Assembly: GCA_934277655.1 (NCBI GenBank)
Contig: CAKQVC010000095.1
Location: forward strand, 1-7,364
Source: an uncultured Clostridia bacterium
GTDB taxonomy: Bacteria; Bacillota; Clostridia; Peptostreptococcales; Anaerovoracaceae
Direction of reading: 5' to 3'
Length of the DNA: 7,364 nt
Shown: piece after piece, positions 6,232 to 7,364 of the stretch
Layout: the number at the start of each line of letters is the position of its first letter
How positions within the stretch are numbered: the stretch's first letter is position 1
Program-made: the position numbers and the translations under genes
Notes under the pieces: generated by a model
Seen by the model: the letters and a program-made list of their open reading frames with translations, nothing else
The model's database searches: none
Told to the model about the DNA's origin: nothing

Positions 6232-6280
6232 AATGTGAATTGTTCCTCTTATTTTATAGTTTTCCCTGCAATTCGCTTGC

Positions 6281-6820
6281 TTATCTATGCAGGAACGGTG
6301 AAATACGCTTGTAAAGCAGGAAAGTTACTACGCTGTTGATTCCGGCTTTCAGCAGATTAAACAGGAAGATAAACGGCATCAGGCTCCATACCACTTCTCT
6401 GGTAACGCCCATAAAAAATGGTGTCACGATCATATTAGCAGCGATCATCATCAGTCCCATTGCCAGCGTTCCTGCTGCAAGTGCGATAATTGCATGTTTT
6501 TTTGTCTTTTCTTTTCTATATATAGTTCCTGCCACCAGCACCAGTGTTGCTGTTGCGATAACGTGCATGATAATTCCGTATGCACCGCTGGCTGCACTGA
6601 CCGTCACGCCCTGAAGGACTGAAGTCACTACAGTCAGAAGGACTCCTGCTACCGGACCAAAAGCAAAGGTTCCGATCAGGATCGGAATGTCTGCCGGATC
6701 ATACTCCAGAAATGCCACCGCCGGGAAAATCGGGAAGTGGATCAGAGCCACCAATACGATGGATACGGCAACCAGCATTGCCATCTTGGCCAGTTTCGTT
6801 GTTTTTACTTGTGTGTTCAT
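6281..6820 (-). CDS. ribU: ECF transporter S component, riboflavin-specific RibU type
   Basis: A 179-residue, very hydrophobic protein with about six membrane helices (roughly 11-28, 44-56, 57-75, 80-100, 109-133, 145-170) and a basic C terminus. ECF S components bind a vitamin and pair with the shared EcfA-EcfA'-EcfT energising module, which is not in this window. The first helix carries an AxxxA pattern (Ala14, Ala18), the S-component motif for docking on EcfT. The loop FPIFPAVAFLEYDPADIP (29-46) and the GVTVSAASGAYGI stretch (71-83) look like clostridial RibU proteins. The FMN riboswitch directly upstream independently points to riboflavin as substrate. The ATG has AGAGG eight bases upstream (6834-6829). 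Expression is expected to fall when FMN is plentiful. Confidence 0.92.
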   Translation of the reverse strand: MNTQVKTTKLAKMAMLVAVSIVLVALIHFPIFPAVAFLEYDPADIPILIGTFAFGPVAGVLLTVVTSVLQGVTVSAASGAYGIIMHVIATATLVLVAGTIYRKEKTKKHAIIALAAGTLAMGLMMIAANMIVTPFFMGVTREVVWSLMPFIFLFNLLKAGINSVVTFLLYKRISPFLHR

Positions 6821-6850
6821 AACATATTCCTCTCTTTCTTTTGTGTCTTC

Positions 6851-6872
6851 TGAATGTCACAGCGGACATTCA
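6851..6872 (-). repeat. 8-bp hairpin in the ribU leader
   Basis: TGAATGTC (6851-6858) and GACATTCA (6865-6872) form a perfect stem with a 6-nt loop. It lies between the riboswitch terminator and the ribU ribosome binding site. No U tract follows, so it is not a terminator. It could protect the processed 5' end or help shape access to the ribosome binding site. Confidence 0.5.
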
Positions 6873-6899
6873 TCCGATTAGACCAGGAATCTGTCAGGC

Positions 6900-6933
6900 A
6901 AAACTAGAGCCTTGATAATCATATCAAGGCTCT
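6900..6933 (-). terminator. Candidate riboswitch terminator of the ribU leader
   Basis: A perfect 12-bp stem (6933-6922 with 6917-6906) with a TGAT loop is followed on the minus strand by AG and then only four T residues. It is placed 64 bases after the aptamer and 85 bases before the ribU start, where an FMN-controlled terminator is expected. The short, interrupted U tract makes it a weak terminator. I could not build a convincing competing antiterminator; a GGCT at about 6993-6990 could pair with AGCC of the 5' arm, but only over four bases. Confidence 0.72.
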
Positions 6934-6997
6934 CAAAATAACGTAAATTCTTCTGAATATTTCGGATTTATAGCATTTCCAAAACATCCAGCCATTT

Positions 6998-7203
6998 CGT
7001 TTCTCCCATCCGGACTATTACCGTCGGTTCAGGAATTGCACCTGATCAGCCGTTTTTTTCCGGCAGCACCAGCTCCATCTGTCAACATGTCCTGTCTGAT
7101 ACTCTGCAGGTTCACTGTTGGATCTGAAACCGTTCTTTTCTGCCTGAAGCTTCCGGTTCGCGGACTATACCGCCGGTGAGGAATTGCACCTCGCCCTGAA
7201 ACA
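6998..7203 (-). promoter_or_regulatory. FMN riboswitch (RFN element) aptamer
   Basis: The minus strand shows the FMN aptamer's conserved parts in order. P1 pairs TGTTTC (7203-7198) with GAAACG (7003-6998). The P2 hairpin is GAGG-TGCAATT-CCTC (7192-7178). P3 is GCGG-TATAGT-CCGC (7173-7160). P5 is CAGG-TGCAATT-CCTG (7044-7030). P6 is GAC-GGTAATA-GTC (7025-7013), followed by the signature CCGGATGGGAGAAA. FMN binding is known to turn off riboflavin synthesis or transport genes; here the target is ribU. The region between P3 and P5 is about 115 nt, far longer than the short variable P4 hairpin of many family members. It can fold into an extended arm with base CCGGAAGCTTCAG (7156-7144) against 7072-7060. 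Confidence 0.96.
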
Positions 7204-7240
7204 GATTTCTTGCATCGGGCTGTTATTGTACCCAATCACG

Positions 7241-7364
7241 CTAAATATTATAATCGCTTGATGTCAATTTGTAAATAGCTTCAGCATAAATTTTTGTCAT
7301 TTGTTTCAAACGTTCGACCGAAAGACATTCGTCTTTCTGATGCATCAGATCCGGATCTCCTGGA
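7241..7364 (-). CDS. M20-family dipeptidase (PepV/Sapep-like), C-terminal 40 residues only
   Basis: The window cuts this gene; the last 40 codons and a TAG stop are visible in an open frame from the right edge. The residues PGDPDLMHQKDE match the end of M20 metallopeptidases of the PepV/Sapep dipeptidase type. In these, the His of HQ-[KP]-[DN]-E is a metal ligand of the two-zinc site. A helix follows with the usual pattern LKQMTKIYAEAIYKL. These enzymes cleave dipeptides in the cytoplasm. With so little sequence, the exact subfamily (dipeptidase versus other M20 members such as DapE or ArgE) is inferred from the motif spacing and wording only. The stop codon is 38 bp from the FMN aptamer, and the ribU promoter lies in the gene's last codons. 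No separate terminator is seen. Confidence 0.72.
   Translation of the reverse strand, partial: PGDPDLMHQKDECLSVERLKQMTKIYAEAIYKLTSSDYNI
7247..7275 (-). promoter_or_regulatory. Promoter of the ribU leader, inside the end of the dipeptidase gene
   Basis: On the minus strand, TTTACA (7275-7270) is followed by a 17-bp spacer and a perfect TATAAT (7252-7247). The predicted start near 7240 is just ahead of the FMN aptamer. A perfect TTGACA at 7267-7262 is only nine bases from this -10 and does not fit. Confidence 0.75.

Noticed and set aside
6253..6258. TATAAA as a -10 box for a separate tsaE promoter
   Set aside because: The predicted start would fall in the tsaE ribosome binding site, and the hexamer 17 bp upstream (AGCAAG) is a poor -35.
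6257..6292. CCTGCA/TGCAGG inverted repeat as a ribU terminator
   Set aside because: The stem is only six base pairs with a 17-nt loop, overlaps the last ribU codons, and is followed by an A-rich rather than T-rich stretch.
7029..7235. A 68-residue minus-strand reading frame
   Set aside because: It lies almost wholly inside the FMN aptamer, whose conserved bases explain the sequence. Its protein is basic and low in recognisable features.
1..7364. Mobile elements, CRISPR arrays, tRNA genes or defence systems
   Set aside because: No transposase or integrase motifs, regularly spaced repeats, tRNA-like folds or defence domains were seen on either strand; nearly all of the window is explained by housekeeping genes and their control sites.

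Overview
The window looks like a chromosomal stretch from a low-to-moderate GC Firmicute, probably a Clostridia member of the Lachnospiraceae type. This is inferred from four things: a 55-residue clostridial 2[4Fe-4S] ferredoxin, the AGGAGG-type ribosome binding sites, a RibU-type ECF substrate-binding gene behind an FMN riboswitch, and a gene order matching the Bacillus subtilis ydi (tsaE-tsaB-rimI-tsaD-ydiF...rex) region. Nine protein genes are seen, eight complete and one cut by the right edge. No mobile element, CRISPR array, tRNA or rRNA is visible.

Layout, left to right. A ferredoxin gene reads rightward from an extended -10 promoter and ends at a strong intrinsic terminator. Everything else reads leftward. 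Reading from the right edge in the direction of transcription: the last 40 codons of an M20-family dipeptidase; a promoter lying in and next to the end of that gene; an FMN riboswitch with an unusually long variable arm; its candidate terminator; and the riboflavin transporter gene ribU. Then come tsaE, tsaB, rimI and tsaD, packed with gaps or overlaps of a few bases, followed by an ABC-F ATPase of YdiF type. After a new, well-formed promoter come acpP (acyl carrier protein) and rex (NADH-sensing repressor). Rex ends at an intrinsic terminator that faces the ferredoxin terminator across a long inverted repeat.

How the parts fit. TsaE, TsaB and TsaD are three of the four bacterial proteins that make the t6A modification on ANN-decoding tRNAs; TsaC is not in this window. 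RimI is the usual gene neighbour that N-acetylates a ribosomal protein. The ABC-F ATPase acts on the ribosome, so this block serves translation. RibU plus the FMN switch forms a feedback loop on flavin supply. Because no terminator is visible between ribU and tsaE, or between tsaD and the ABC-F gene, flavin level might also affect transcription of the translation block by read-through. The acpP-rex pair links fatty-acid carrier supply and redox sensing in one transcript; in B. subtilis moaC sits in the corresponding place.

I found no clearly new system. The points most worth a second look are the riboswitch's long P4 arm, possible riboswitch control of the t6A genes, the acpP-rex pairing with symmetric and repeated sites in its promoter region, and the convergent three-hairpin junction between ferredoxin and rex.
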